From Thermococcus sp. (GTDB lineage Archaea > Methanobacteriota_B > Thermococci > Thermococcales > Thermococcaceae), in the NCBI GenBank assembly GCA_027023165.1, contig JALVWX010000217.1, positions 1 to 27,090 of the forward strand: 27,090 bases of DNA, given 5' to 3'. Shown piece by piece: positions 21,344 through 27,090 of the stretch. The notes under the pieces are model-generated. The model saw only the letters and a program-made list of their open reading frames with translations, did not search any database and was not told the DNA's origin. Position 1 is the first letter of the stretch, and every line of letters begins with the position of its first letter. The translations under genes were made by a program, and so were the position numbers.

Positions 21344-22208
21344 ACTCTATTCCCCAGACTACTGCCACGAGCTTCGGCTCGTTCACCCTCACTTTTCTCA
21401 TGATGATTCCCAGAAAGCTCGGGTAGGGTGGTGCCTGAAGCGTCCCGTCCGGCAAAACTGTCGTTCTCCCGTGCTTCCTAACTCCAAAGCGAACGCTCAG
21501 AGCCTTTATCGTGAAATCGAGGAAGTGCGGGATGAGAAGTATGGCCGCGTAGACTTCCACCTTCCCTATTATTCCCACAAGGCCTATCAGCGCCCCCATG
21601 CTCAGAGTACCTGTATCGCCTGGGAAGACCCTCGCAGGGTATTTGTTCCACCAGAGGAAGCCAAGGGCCGCGCCCAACCCCGTTAGTGCCACTATCCTCG
21701 CCGGGCCGTCGGTTATCGCCGCCAGAAAACCCAGCGCTATTGCCGAGGTGCCTACCTCAAGGCCGTTGAAGCCAGCCAGTAGATTGACTAGGTTGGCCGA
21801 GCCAACGACGAAGAGGAGGGCGAAGAGGGGGTAGAGAACCCCAAGGTTCAGGGTGTAGCCGAAGACGTCAACCTCAGGTGAGACGTCAAGGAAAGCCACT
21901 GGAACCGCCACGAGGAGCGAGAGGAGAACCTTATGCGACTGTCTGAGCGCCACGAGGTCGTCTATTATCCCAACCAGCCCGAAGAGGAGGAAGACCGCAA
22001 GTACCTTGGACACCTCTGAGTCCGCGAAGGGGAGCAGAGCGACGGCAAGGCTAATGAGTATCGCCAGGCCCCCCATCTCCGCAACTTCCGGCTTCTCGGG
22101 CTTGTGGATATCCCTGCCTGTGATTCCAGCCCTCTTCATTTCCATCGCAACGTAAGGGGTCAGGATGAACGTTAGGGTTAAACCTATAAGCGGAGCGAGC
22201 GCTATCAT
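21300..22208 (-). CDS. GT4-family UDP-GlcNAc dolichyl/undecaprenyl-P GlcNAc-1-phosphate transferase-like protein
   Basis: The 302-aa integral membrane protein has about ten hydrophobic spans. It carries MraY/WecA/Alg7 family motifs: HKPEKPEVAEMGG at about 35-47, IIDD at 81-84, NLLAGFNGLEVG at 142-153 and VFPGDTGTLSMG at 194-205. These enzymes transfer sugar-1-phosphate to a polyprenyl phosphate as the first step of glycan-lipid assembly. In archaea this usually means N-glycosylation. ATG 22208 follows GGGTG and is preferred to GTG 22217. It is divergent from the HAD-GT2 gene and convergent with cas6. Confidence 0.88.
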   Translation of the reverse strand: MIALAPLIGLTLTFILTPYVAMEMKRAGITGRDIHKPEKPEVAEMGGLAILISLAVALLPFADSEVSKVLAVFLLFGLVGIIDDLVALRQSHKVLLSLLVAVPVAFLDVSPEVDVFGYTLNLGVLYPLFALLFVVGSANLVNLLAGFNGLEVGTSAIALGFLAAITDGPARIVALTGLGAALGFLWWNKYPARVFPGDTGTLSMGALIGLVGIIGKVEVYAAILLIPHFLDFTIKALSVRFGVRKHGRTTVLPDGTLQAPPYPSFLGIIMRKVRVNEPKLVAVVWGIEFILGLLVLALHLSL

Positions 22209-22240
22209 ATTGGACACCCTTCCCCCCTACGAATCCGGGA

Positions 22241-22248
22241 AAATAAAC
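22241..22248 (-). promoter_or_regulatory. Promoter of the GT4 gene
   Basis: Minus-strand GTTTATTT is centred 36 nt from ATG 22208 and predicts a leader of about 10 nt. Confidence 0.4.
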
Positions 22249-22263
22249 CCTTCGGTGGACAAA

Positions 22264-23586
22264 ATGGACATTCAGTTAGTTGTCTTCGACCTCGACGGAA
22301 CCCTGATAGGCGCACCGGAGCCGTTCTCAACCCTCAAGGAGAAGCTGAGGAGGCGCCTTTTGGAGATGGGCATACCCAACGAGGCTCTCGGTGACCTGAC
22401 CCCAATGTACGAAACGCTGAAGCGTGTTTCAAAGGAGCTGGAGGTTGATTTCAACGAACTCTACAGACACATGGTCGAACTCGAAAGCGAGCGCATGGGG
22501 GAGAGCTTTCTCTTCGATGGCGTTGTAGAGGCTCTCGAACTCCTCCGTGAAAGGGGAGTTAAGCTCGCGGTCATGACCCGGAGTTCGAGGAGAGCCGCCA
22601 TTAAAGCCCTGGAGATGCACGGGATAAAGAACTACTTTGAGGTCGTGTCGACGAGGGACGACGTTCCCGTTGAGGCGCTGAAGCCCGAGCCGGGACAGCT
22701 GCGAGCGATAATTGAGTCGCTCGGCGTGGAACCCACGAAGACCCTCGTCGTCGGCGACCACGGCTACGACATCCTTCCAGCGAAAAAACTCGGCGCCCTC
22801 TCCGTCATGATCACCTCCCACGACTCAGGCAGGATGAGCTTCTCCATCGACGCCGAGCCGGATTTTGAGGTTCCAACCATGGTGGAGTTCAGGAATTTAA
22901 TAGAGAACCTTCTGGACACCTACGTCGTTGTCCCAGCCTACAACGAGGAGCGAACCATAGGGGGCGTTCTCGTAGACCTGCTCCGCCGCTTTAAGCGGAA
23001 TGAGATAATCGTCGTCAACGACGGCTCCAGGGACGGGACGAAAGAGATAGCGCGCTCCTACGGTGTCCACGTGTTGACCCATCTCGTCAACCGCGGTCTG
23101 GGCGGCGCGCTGGGAACCGGTCTCGCATATGCCCTCAGGAGAAACGCGAGGCTGATCCTCACCTTCGACGCCGACGGCCAGCACCTGGTGAGCGACGCAC
23201 TCCGCGTCATGAAGCCCGTGGCAGAGGGAAAGGCCGACTTCGCGGTTGGCTCCCGCCTGAAGGGCGATACGAGCGAGATGCCCTTCGTAAAGAAGTTCGG
23301 CAACTTCGTTCTTGACAGCATAACGGCCCTTTTCGCAGGCAAATACGTCAGCGACAGCCAGAGCGGGCTTAGGTGCTTTAACCATGACTGTGCCTCAAGG
23401 ATTAGGATAACCTGCGACCGCTACGCCGTCTCGAGCGAGATAATCATCGAGGCAGCAAAGAACGGGTGCAGAATCGTTGAAGTGCCGATAAAGGCTGTTT
23501 ACACTGAGTACTCAATGAAGAAGGGGACCAATGTTCTCGAGGGTGTTAAAATCGCTCTCAACCTGCTGTTTGACAAGCTGAGGTGA
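22264..23586 (+). CDS. HAD phosphatase fused to GT2 glycosyltransferase
   Basis: The 440-aa protein joins two enzymes. Residues 1-215 are a HAD hydrolase, with FDLDGT at 8-13 (D9 nucleophile, D11), MTRSS and GDHGYDI. Residues 220-440 are a GT2 glycosyltransferase of dolichyl-phosphate mannose/glucose synthase type, with VVVPAYNEERTIGG, VVNDGSRDGT, and DADGQ at 302-306. The GT2 part probably moves a sugar from NDP- or GDP-sugar to dolichyl phosphate; the HAD part may remove a phosphate in the same route. ATG 22264 follows GGTGGA; the frame's longer version overlaps the divergent GT4 gene. The DUF2304 gene follows at once. Confidence 0.88.
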   Translation: MDIQLVVFDLDGTLIGAPEPFSTLKEKLRRRLLEMGIPNEALGDLTPMYETLKRVSKELEVDFNELYRHMVELESERMGESFLFDGVVEALELLRERGVKLAVMTRSSRRAAIKALEMHGIKNYFEVVSTRDDVPVEALKPEPGQLRAIIESLGVEPTKTLVVGDHGYDILPAKKLGALSVMITSHDSGRMSFSIDAEPDFEVPTMVEFRNLIENLLDTYVVVPAYNEERTIGGVLVDLLRRFKRNEIIVVNDGSRDGTKEIARSYGVHVLTHLVNRGLGGALGTGLAYALRRNARLILTFDADGQHLVSDALRVMKPVAEGKADFAVGSRLKGDTSEMPFVKKFGNFVLDSITALFAGKYVSDSQSGLRCFNHDCASRIRITCDRYAVSSEIIIEAAKNGCRIVEVPIKAVYTEYSMKKGTNVLEGVKIALNLLFDKLR

Positions 23587-23591
23587 TGGGT

Positions 23592-23975
23592 ATGTATGTT
23601 GTTCAGTACCTGGCCATAACCATCGTCTTTGTATTGATGGTTTATGTATTGGGCAGATACGGCAAAAGGGAGTTCGAGTGGGGCGACTTCCTCTTCTGGG
23701 AGGCGATTTTAGCTGGCCTGTTAATAGTGTCTATATTTCCCGTAGAGATAGCCATCGAGATAAAGAACCTCCTCGGACTAGGCAGGGGCCTAGATGCCCT
23801 GTTCGTGATATCCATAGGGCTTGCATACCTTATCATTTTCAAGGTCTACCTTACCGTCGATAAGACCGAGCGGGAGATAACTGAGCTGACGAGGGAAGTG
23901 GCCATAGAACTTGAGGAGATAAACCAGAGGCTCAGTGAGATAGAGCGCTCCATAAAAGAGGGGAAAACGGGGTAA
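23592..23975 (+). CDS. DUF2304 membrane protein, GT2 partner
   Basis: This 127-aa protein has three hydrophobic spans at about 3-20, 31-48 and 60-80, followed by a charged coiled-coil-like tail (REITELTREVAIELEEINQR). This is the pattern of DUF2304, small membrane proteins commonly found beside GT2 glycosyltransferases, where they may anchor or assist the enzyme. ATG 23592 follows GAGGTGAT at 4 nt, inside the region just beyond the HAD-GT2 stop. It is convergent with the dCMP deaminase gene with no gap. Confidence 0.8.
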   Translation: MYVVQYLAITIVFVLMVYVLGRYGKREFEWGDFLFWEAILAGLLIVSIFPVEIAIEIKNLLGLGRGLDALFVISIGLAYLIIFKVYLTVDKTEREITELTREVAIELEEINQRLSEIERSIKEGKTG

Positions 23976-24512
23976 TCACTCCACGAACTCTCCAAAAAGC
24001 TCCTCGAGGAAGAGCCTGACGCGCTTCTTGGGGAGCCGGAACTGTCTTATCTTCACTATCCCCTTTTCCTGGGCCTCCCTGAGGAGTATCTCAGTTGCTT
24101 CATTCGGGTAGATCTCCTCGTAGACTATCTCCTTTATGCCAGCGTTAACGACGAGCTTGAAGCATGTGTCGCAGGGGAAGTGGGTGACGTAGAGGGTAGC
24201 GCCTTCAAGACTTATGCCCTTTCGAGCGGCCATCGCTATGACGTTCTGCTCCGCATGGACTGCCCTGTGGCAGTGGCCGTCAACGATGAGGCAGCCGACG
24301 TCAATACAGTGGTCCATTCCCCTCGGCGCCCCGTTGTAGCCCGTCGCCAGAATGTAGCCATCTTTGACTGCCACAGCTCCAACCCTGAGGCGCGGGCATG
24401 TTGCCCTCAGAGAGACTAACTTTGCTATGAGCATGAAGTACTCGTCCTTCGTTGGCCTGACCCGTTTTATCCTCTCCGCCTTCTCCTCGTCTAGCACTAT
24501 CTCTACTCCCAT
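23976..24512 (-). CDS. dCMP/cytidine-type zinc deaminase
   Basis: The 178-aa protein has the zinc deaminase motifs HAE (86-88, in HRAVHAEQN) and PCDTC (113-117). Zinc ligands are H86, C114 and C117, with E88 as proton shuttle. TGYNGAPRG at 57-65 and an extra cysteine/histidine cluster (C69, C74, H80, H82) match deoxycytidylate deaminases, which make dUMP for thymidylate synthesis. The start ATG 24512 lies after GTGAT at 4 nt and just past the M48 stop. It is last in the BlaI-M48-deaminase operon. Confidence 0.9.
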   Translation of the reverse strand: MGVEIVLDEEKAERIKRVRPTKDEYFMLIAKLVSLRATCPRLRVGAVAVKDGYILATGYNGAPRGMDHCIDVGCLIVDGHCHRAVHAEQNVIAMAARKGISLEGATLYVTHFPCDTCFKLVVNAGIKEIVYEEIYPNEATEILLREAQEKGIVKIRQFRLPKKRVRLFLEELFGEFVE

Positions 24513-24517
24513 ATCCA

Positions 24518-25306
24518 TCACTGAATGCGGTTCTTAATCATGCGGTTGCCGTTGATCTCGATTATTATGCGGAGAACGCGCTCGTCGTAGCTTGGGTGGG
24601 TCTCGATTATCGGGGGTCTCTGCTTTGGTTTCCTCTCTATGGTAGGCTCGATGCTGGGCACGGCGTTCGATCTCATGCCAGTGCGGAGGTCCTCGTAGTA
24701 CTTCAGCTCTTCAAGTGCACGCTTGAGGCTCATTGGAGTCTCAAGCAACCTGAGAGCGGTTTCGTCCGCTGCGAACTCCCTATCCTTGTGGAACCTGGCC
24801 CATGAAAGCTCGTAGAGTCCCGCAAGCGCCAGAGCGGATATGCTCAGGGCGGCGTTCCTCGTCAGCACCATTAGGAAGAGGGTAAAGGCGAGCATAAGGT
24901 ATTTTCCGCAGGCGAGGAGCGGGAAGGTCTTAGTATCCCCGTTCTTTATGTGGCCAATCTCGTGGGCCGCAACGGCCAGTATCTCCTCCTGGGCGAGTAC
25001 TTCGAACAGCCCCAAGGATAGCACCACCGTGTTTTTGAAGGAGTAGGCCGTTGGTATGTAGTCATCGAGAAGGTAGACCCTGGGCATCGGTATGTTTGCT
25101 TTTTTTGCCATCTCGGCTATACCATCGTAGAGCCAGGGCATCTCAGCCCGCTGGAGGGGAATGTAGCGTCCCTTAATATCGCGGAGGGAGGCCCAAGCGT
25201 AGAATAACATGACCGCCCCGAAGGCCGCCAGCGATACCTTGAGGCCGAGCTGGGCCAGTGCAATAACTGCAAGGAGGGCTTCGAGGAGCACGATGAGGAA
25301 CAGCAT
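24518..25306 (-). CDS. M48 zinc metallopeptidase, HtpX-like
   Basis: The 262-aa membrane protein has two N-terminal hydrophobic spans (about 2-18 and 22-40). HEIGH lies at 115-119, two further hydrophobic spans at about 128-170, and the third zinc ligand E177 in DREFAAD. M48 enzymes such as HtpX degrade misfolded membrane proteins. Its C-terminal tail is rich in basic residues and prolines. It directly follows a BlaI-like repressor, like the bacterial BlaI/BlaR1 and MecI/MecR1 pairs. ATG 25306 after GTGAT is preferred; ATG 25312 is an alternative. Confidence 0.88.
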   Translation of the reverse strand: MLFLIVLLEALLAVIALAQLGLKVSLAAFGAVMLFYAWASLRDIKGRYIPLQRAEMPWLYDGIAEMAKKANIPMPRVYLLDDYIPTAYSFKNTVVLSLGLFEVLAQEEILAVAAHEIGHIKNGDTKTFPLLACGKYLMLAFTLFLMVLTRNAALSISALALAGLYELSWARFHKDREFAADETALRLLETPMSLKRALEELKYYEDLRTGMRSNAVPSIEPTIERKPKQRPPIIETHPSYDERVLRIIIEINGNRMIKNRIQ

Positions 25307-25311
25307 CGTCA

Positions 25312-25677
25312 TCACTTCTTGATTTTGGAGAGGTAGGCGTAGGTTGCCTCCCTGAAGTTGGACATGAGGGCATCGAGGATGCTCTGAACCACTTTCTCCT
25401 CGAACTCTTCCCGGGTGGAGGTGATGCTGTACACGTACCTCATCCCGCCCCTGCCGGTCTCGACACTTCTCTCAAGAAGTCCTCGCTCACAGAGCCTGTT
25501 CATGAGGATGCTTATCGTAGAGCGCCGTATGTCGGGGTGCTTCTGCCTCATGACCTCGTAGACCTGTCCCGCTGTGGCGACTTTAACCTTCCACATGTGC
25601 TCCATGATTTCGGCTTCGAGAGGGGGCAGGACCGCTTTTATGCCGTCTTCCGTGAGCTTGAACTCGTGAGGTTTCAT
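25312..25677 (-). CDS. BlaI/MecI/CopY-like winged-helix repressor
   Basis: The 121-aa protein contains a winged helix with EAEIMEHMWKV, then ATAGQVYEVMRQKHPDIRRS and TISILMNRLCERGLLERSVE, the layout of BlaI/MecI repressors. A C-terminal helical region would mediate dimer formation. In bacteria such repressors are inactivated after signalling by a metallopeptidase partner, and here an M48 peptidase follows 5 nt later. The target operator and inducing signal are unknown. ATG 25677 is preceded by GGGGGATG; the ATG two codons upstream is too close to it. Confidence 0.85.
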   Translation of the reverse strand: MKPHEFKLTEDGIKAVLPPLEAEIMEHMWKVKVATAGQVYEVMRQKHPDIRRSTISILMNRLCERGLLERSVETGRGGMRYVYSITSTREEFEEKVVQSILDALMSNFREATYAYLSKIKK

Positions 25678-25709
25678 ACTCATCCCCCATGTTTATTTCG
25701 GTTTCAGTG

Positions 25710-25717
25710 CTAAAAAG
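25710..25717 (-). promoter_or_regulatory. Promoter of the BlaI-M48-deaminase operon
   Basis: Minus-strand CTTTTTAG is centred 36 nt from ATG 25677 and predicts a 10-nt leader. It separates this operon from the DUF366 gene. Confidence 0.45.
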
Positions 25718-25737
25718 GTTTTGGAAGTCTGCTGCCC

Positions 25738-26304
25738 CTACTGCGCCCACCTAACCTTCAGGCTGTCCTTCTTCACCTTGTTGAACTCATCAACCAGGGC
25801 TTTTCCTATCCTTTCCATGAAGCCCTCGACGTCGGTGATGCCGAGTTCCTTGAGGCCGATGGCATCGACGCCCGCGGGGATTCCCTTGGCCTCGACGTTT
25901 ATTCCGATGTGAATTTTGACGCTGACGGGCGAAACCGTGGCTATTGAAATGCTGAGCTTCCTGCCGTCCACATAGATGTCGTCGCCCTTCCGGGTGGTTT
26001 TAACCCCATATTCAGCCAGAACCTCGCAGAGTTTAGCTATGAAGAGCTTCTGGAGCGTTGAGGCAAAGAGGGTGTTAACAAGGTCGAAGACCTCGATTAT
26101 GTAGTGCACCATGTCGTCGCTCTTTATCTCCTTGCTCCCGCGCAGGTCCTCGATGTCGATCATCTCCTCGACCTTAACGTCGCACTTCCCGCGGAAGACG
26201 ACAAGAGAGTTGCCAAGGATTCCGAAGTTCCTGTAGGCCCAGTGGCTCTGGATCGCCGAGCCGTCGTAATCGATGCGCCTGTCCTTAACGACCAGCAGTT
26301 CCAT
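25738..26304 (-). CDS. DUF366 family protein
   Basis: The 188-aa soluble protein opens MELLVVKDRRIDYDGSAIQS and continues to LGNSLVVFRGKCDV, which I recognise as the archaeal DUF366 family of unknown function. It is alpha/beta with no clear catalytic residues; MIDIEDLRG and KIHIGINVEAKGIPAG are conserved-looking parts. ATG 26304 follows GGTGAT at 4 nt. Its start overlaps the end of the HAD gene by 20 nt, so they are probably cotranscribed. No function is proposed. Confidence 0.8.
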   Translation of the reverse strand: MELLVVKDRRIDYDGSAIQSHWAYRNFGILGNSLVVFRGKCDVKVEEMIDIEDLRGSKEIKSDDMVHYIIEVFDLVNTLFASTLQKLFIAKLCEVLAEYGVKTTRKGDDIYVDGRKLSISIATVSPVSVKIHIGINVEAKGIPAGVDAIGLKELGITDVEGFMERIGKALVDEFNKVKKDSLKVRWAQ

Positions 26305-26785
26305 CGCGATCACCCCATCTCTCAAGGAGTTCTCTCAGTTCTTCAAAAGACTTTACATCGACCCACATGTGGACAAAATCAACCTCTGGTAGGGTCATCT
26401 TGATATCATCGACGTGAATGTCCCTGTCGTTCACATAGATGACGTCCTCCATATTGTACCCAATGGACGCGAGTTCCTCAAGGGTTCGCATTATCATGTC
26501 GGCCTTGTTGGGATGCCCCTCGATCTTCGGGAACAGGAAGTAGTCCCAGAGGCCGAAGCCCTCAAGGATGGGCCTAACCCTCTCCTCAACGTTCCAGCTG
26601 GCTATCGTGAGCAGGAAGCGTCCGCTAGCCCACTCAAGGAACTCGCGGACACCGGGGAAGAGGCACAGCCGCTCACCAAAGGCATCGACCACACAGTCAC
26701 CGTGGAACTCGTATGGGGGGACTAAGCGAGATGCGTCCTCGTGATCCCACAGCGTTCCGTCAAGGTCAAGCACGAGGAGGCGCAT
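26285..26785 (-). CDS. HAD-superfamily phosphatase, MDP-1-like
   Basis: The 166-aa protein has the HAD motif LVLDLDGT at 4-11, with D7 as nucleophile and D9 as acid/base. FPGVREFLEW, TIASWN and VIYVNDRDIH follow. The compact form without a large cap matches magnesium-dependent phosphatase-1 (MDP-1) type enzymes, which act on small phosphates or glycated proteins. The substrate is not evident. ATG 26785 follows GGTGACC. Its promoter lies between the rRNA gene end and the start codon, with an overlapping palindrome. Confidence 0.85.
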   Translation of the reverse strand: MRLLVLDLDGTLWDHEDASRLVPPYEFHGDCVVDAFGERLCLFPGVREFLEWASGRFLLTIASWNVEERVRPILEGFGLWDYFLFPKIEGHPNKADMIMRTLEELASIGYNMEDVIYVNDRDIHVDDIKMTLPEVDFVHMWVDVKSFEELRELLERWGDRDGTAGR

Positions 26786-26802
26786 GGTCACCACAAGAAA
26801 AG

Positions 26803-26816
26803 CTCCGCTGGCGGAG
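26803..26816. promoter_or_regulatory. Palindrome CTCCGC-TG-GCGGAG next to the HAD promoter
   Basis: A perfect 6-bp inverted repeat with a 2-nt centre abuts the TATA element and ends just upstream of the predicted transcript start. On the minus strand it is followed by CTTTTCTT, so it could also end the rRNA transcript. Confidence 0.4.
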
Positions 26817-26823
26817 TTTTAAC
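26816..26823 (-). promoter_or_regulatory. Promoter of the HAD phosphatase-DUF366 genes
   Basis: Minus-strand GTTAAAAC is centred 34 nt from ATG 26785 and predicts a start near 26793. Confidence 0.45.
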
Positions 26824-26959
26824 GGTTGCGGATGGAAAACACGATTACCAAGTCCGGCTGTTTAGAAGGTGCAAGCATAATCATGCAGAACAGGTGGGAT
26901 TTAAGGGCCAGGACCGTGCACAGGCCGATTGACCTATCAAATGCCCAGCCCCCCTTTCA

Positions 26960-27090
26960 GGGGCAGAAACCTCGGGCTGTTGGGAGCGGCAGACTGAACG
27001 GGTCGGTTTCCCTTCCCGCTTACATCCCCGCCCCATCAAACGGGTCTTCTTCCCGAGCCCTCGTCCCAGGCAAAGGACCGGTCGCCCGAC
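26960..27090 (-). rRNA. 23S ribosomal RNA, 3' end (partial)
   Basis: Read on the minus strand, the sequence contains GATGGGGCGGGGATGTAAGC, then CCGACCCGTTCAGTCTGCCG, then CTCCCAACAGCCCGAGG. This corresponds to the last helices of archaeal 23S rRNA; the E. coli equivalent begins GATAGGCCGGGTGTGTAAGC. The mature 3' end is placed near 26960 by comparison with the E. coli terminus and could be off by about ten bases. The rest of the gene lies to the right of the window. Confidence 0.88.

Larger units (their letters stand above)
26786..26959. other. Spacer between HAD gene and 23S rRNA, including rRNA trailer
   Basis: This region contains the HAD promoter, a palindrome and the probable 3' trailer of the rRNA transcript. 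CTGAAAGGGGGGCTGGGC on the minus strand may form part of a processing stem. No tRNA or ORF is convincing; an inverted repeat GCAT-AATC-ATGC lies at 26873-26884. Confidence 0.45.

Noticed and set aside
26824..26959. tRNA or 5S rRNA gene after the 23S gene
   Set aside because: No cloverleaf with a TTC T-loop and no 5S-like sequence could be drawn; the stretch is best read as rRNA trailer and promoter.

Overview
The window reads as chromosomal DNA of a hyperthermophilic euryarchaeon of the Thermococcales, most likely a Thermococcus. Supporting signs are the class I lysyl-tRNA synthetase, PAN proteasomal ATPase, Rio2 kinase, plant-type L-asparaginase and archaeal 23S rRNA 3' end. Start codons are preceded by GGTG/GGTGAT-type ribosome sites, and TATA elements lie about 25 nt upstream of expected transcript starts. 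From memory, the order asparaginase, MFS, radical SAM (LipS2), TPR-like protein, Rio2, MFS, PAN matches T. kodakarensis around TK2246-TK2252. I could not check this by search.

Positions 1 to about 5804 are the right-hand part of an integrated virus- or plasmid-like element. A compressed + strand operon of at least eleven genes runs from the left edge to about 4840, with 1 to 14 nt overlaps. It starts with a coiled-coil protein cut by the window edge and a series of small unrecognised proteins, including a 55-aa gene. It ends with three enzyme-like genes: a Cas4/RecB-like nuclease, a tRNA-guanine-transglycosylase-like protein resembling phage DpdA, and a PD-(D/E)XK nuclease-like protein. After a short intergenic region come a winged-helix protein with its own promoter and a ribbon-helix-helix ORF that reads directly through tRNA-Arg(CCG) in antisense. 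That last arrangement is what an SSV-type integrase leaves behind, with int(N) and an attachment site in the 3' half of the tRNA. The other integrase half and the second attachment site should lie to the left of the window.

Positions 5839-26785 are ordinary, dense Thermococcales core genome: an uncharacterised 290-aa protein, lysS, guanine deaminase, a methyltransferase, a lone IorB-type subunit, an MFS permease, an AbrB-PhoU regulator, L-asparaginase, another MFS permease, LipS2, a TPR-like protein, Rio2, an MFS gene interrupted by a frameshift, PAN, a stand-alone cas6, a GlcNAc-1-phosphate transferase-like protein, a HAD-GT2 fusion with a DUF2304 partner, dCMP deaminase, an M48 peptidase with a BlaI-like repressor, a DUF366 protein and a HAD phosphatase. 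The right edge holds the 3' end of a 23S rRNA gene on the minus strand.

The most interesting candidate system is the element's Cas4-like / DpdA-like / PD-(D/E)XK trio. It suggests 7-deazaguanine modification of the element's own DNA, possibly drawing on the preQ0 that the host makes for archaeosine, next to nucleases whose relation to modified DNA is unknown. Secondary points are the partitioned integrase, the cas6 promoter palindromes, the BlaI-M48 pair, the HAD-GT2 fusion and the single-base frameshift in the 18 kb MFS gene.
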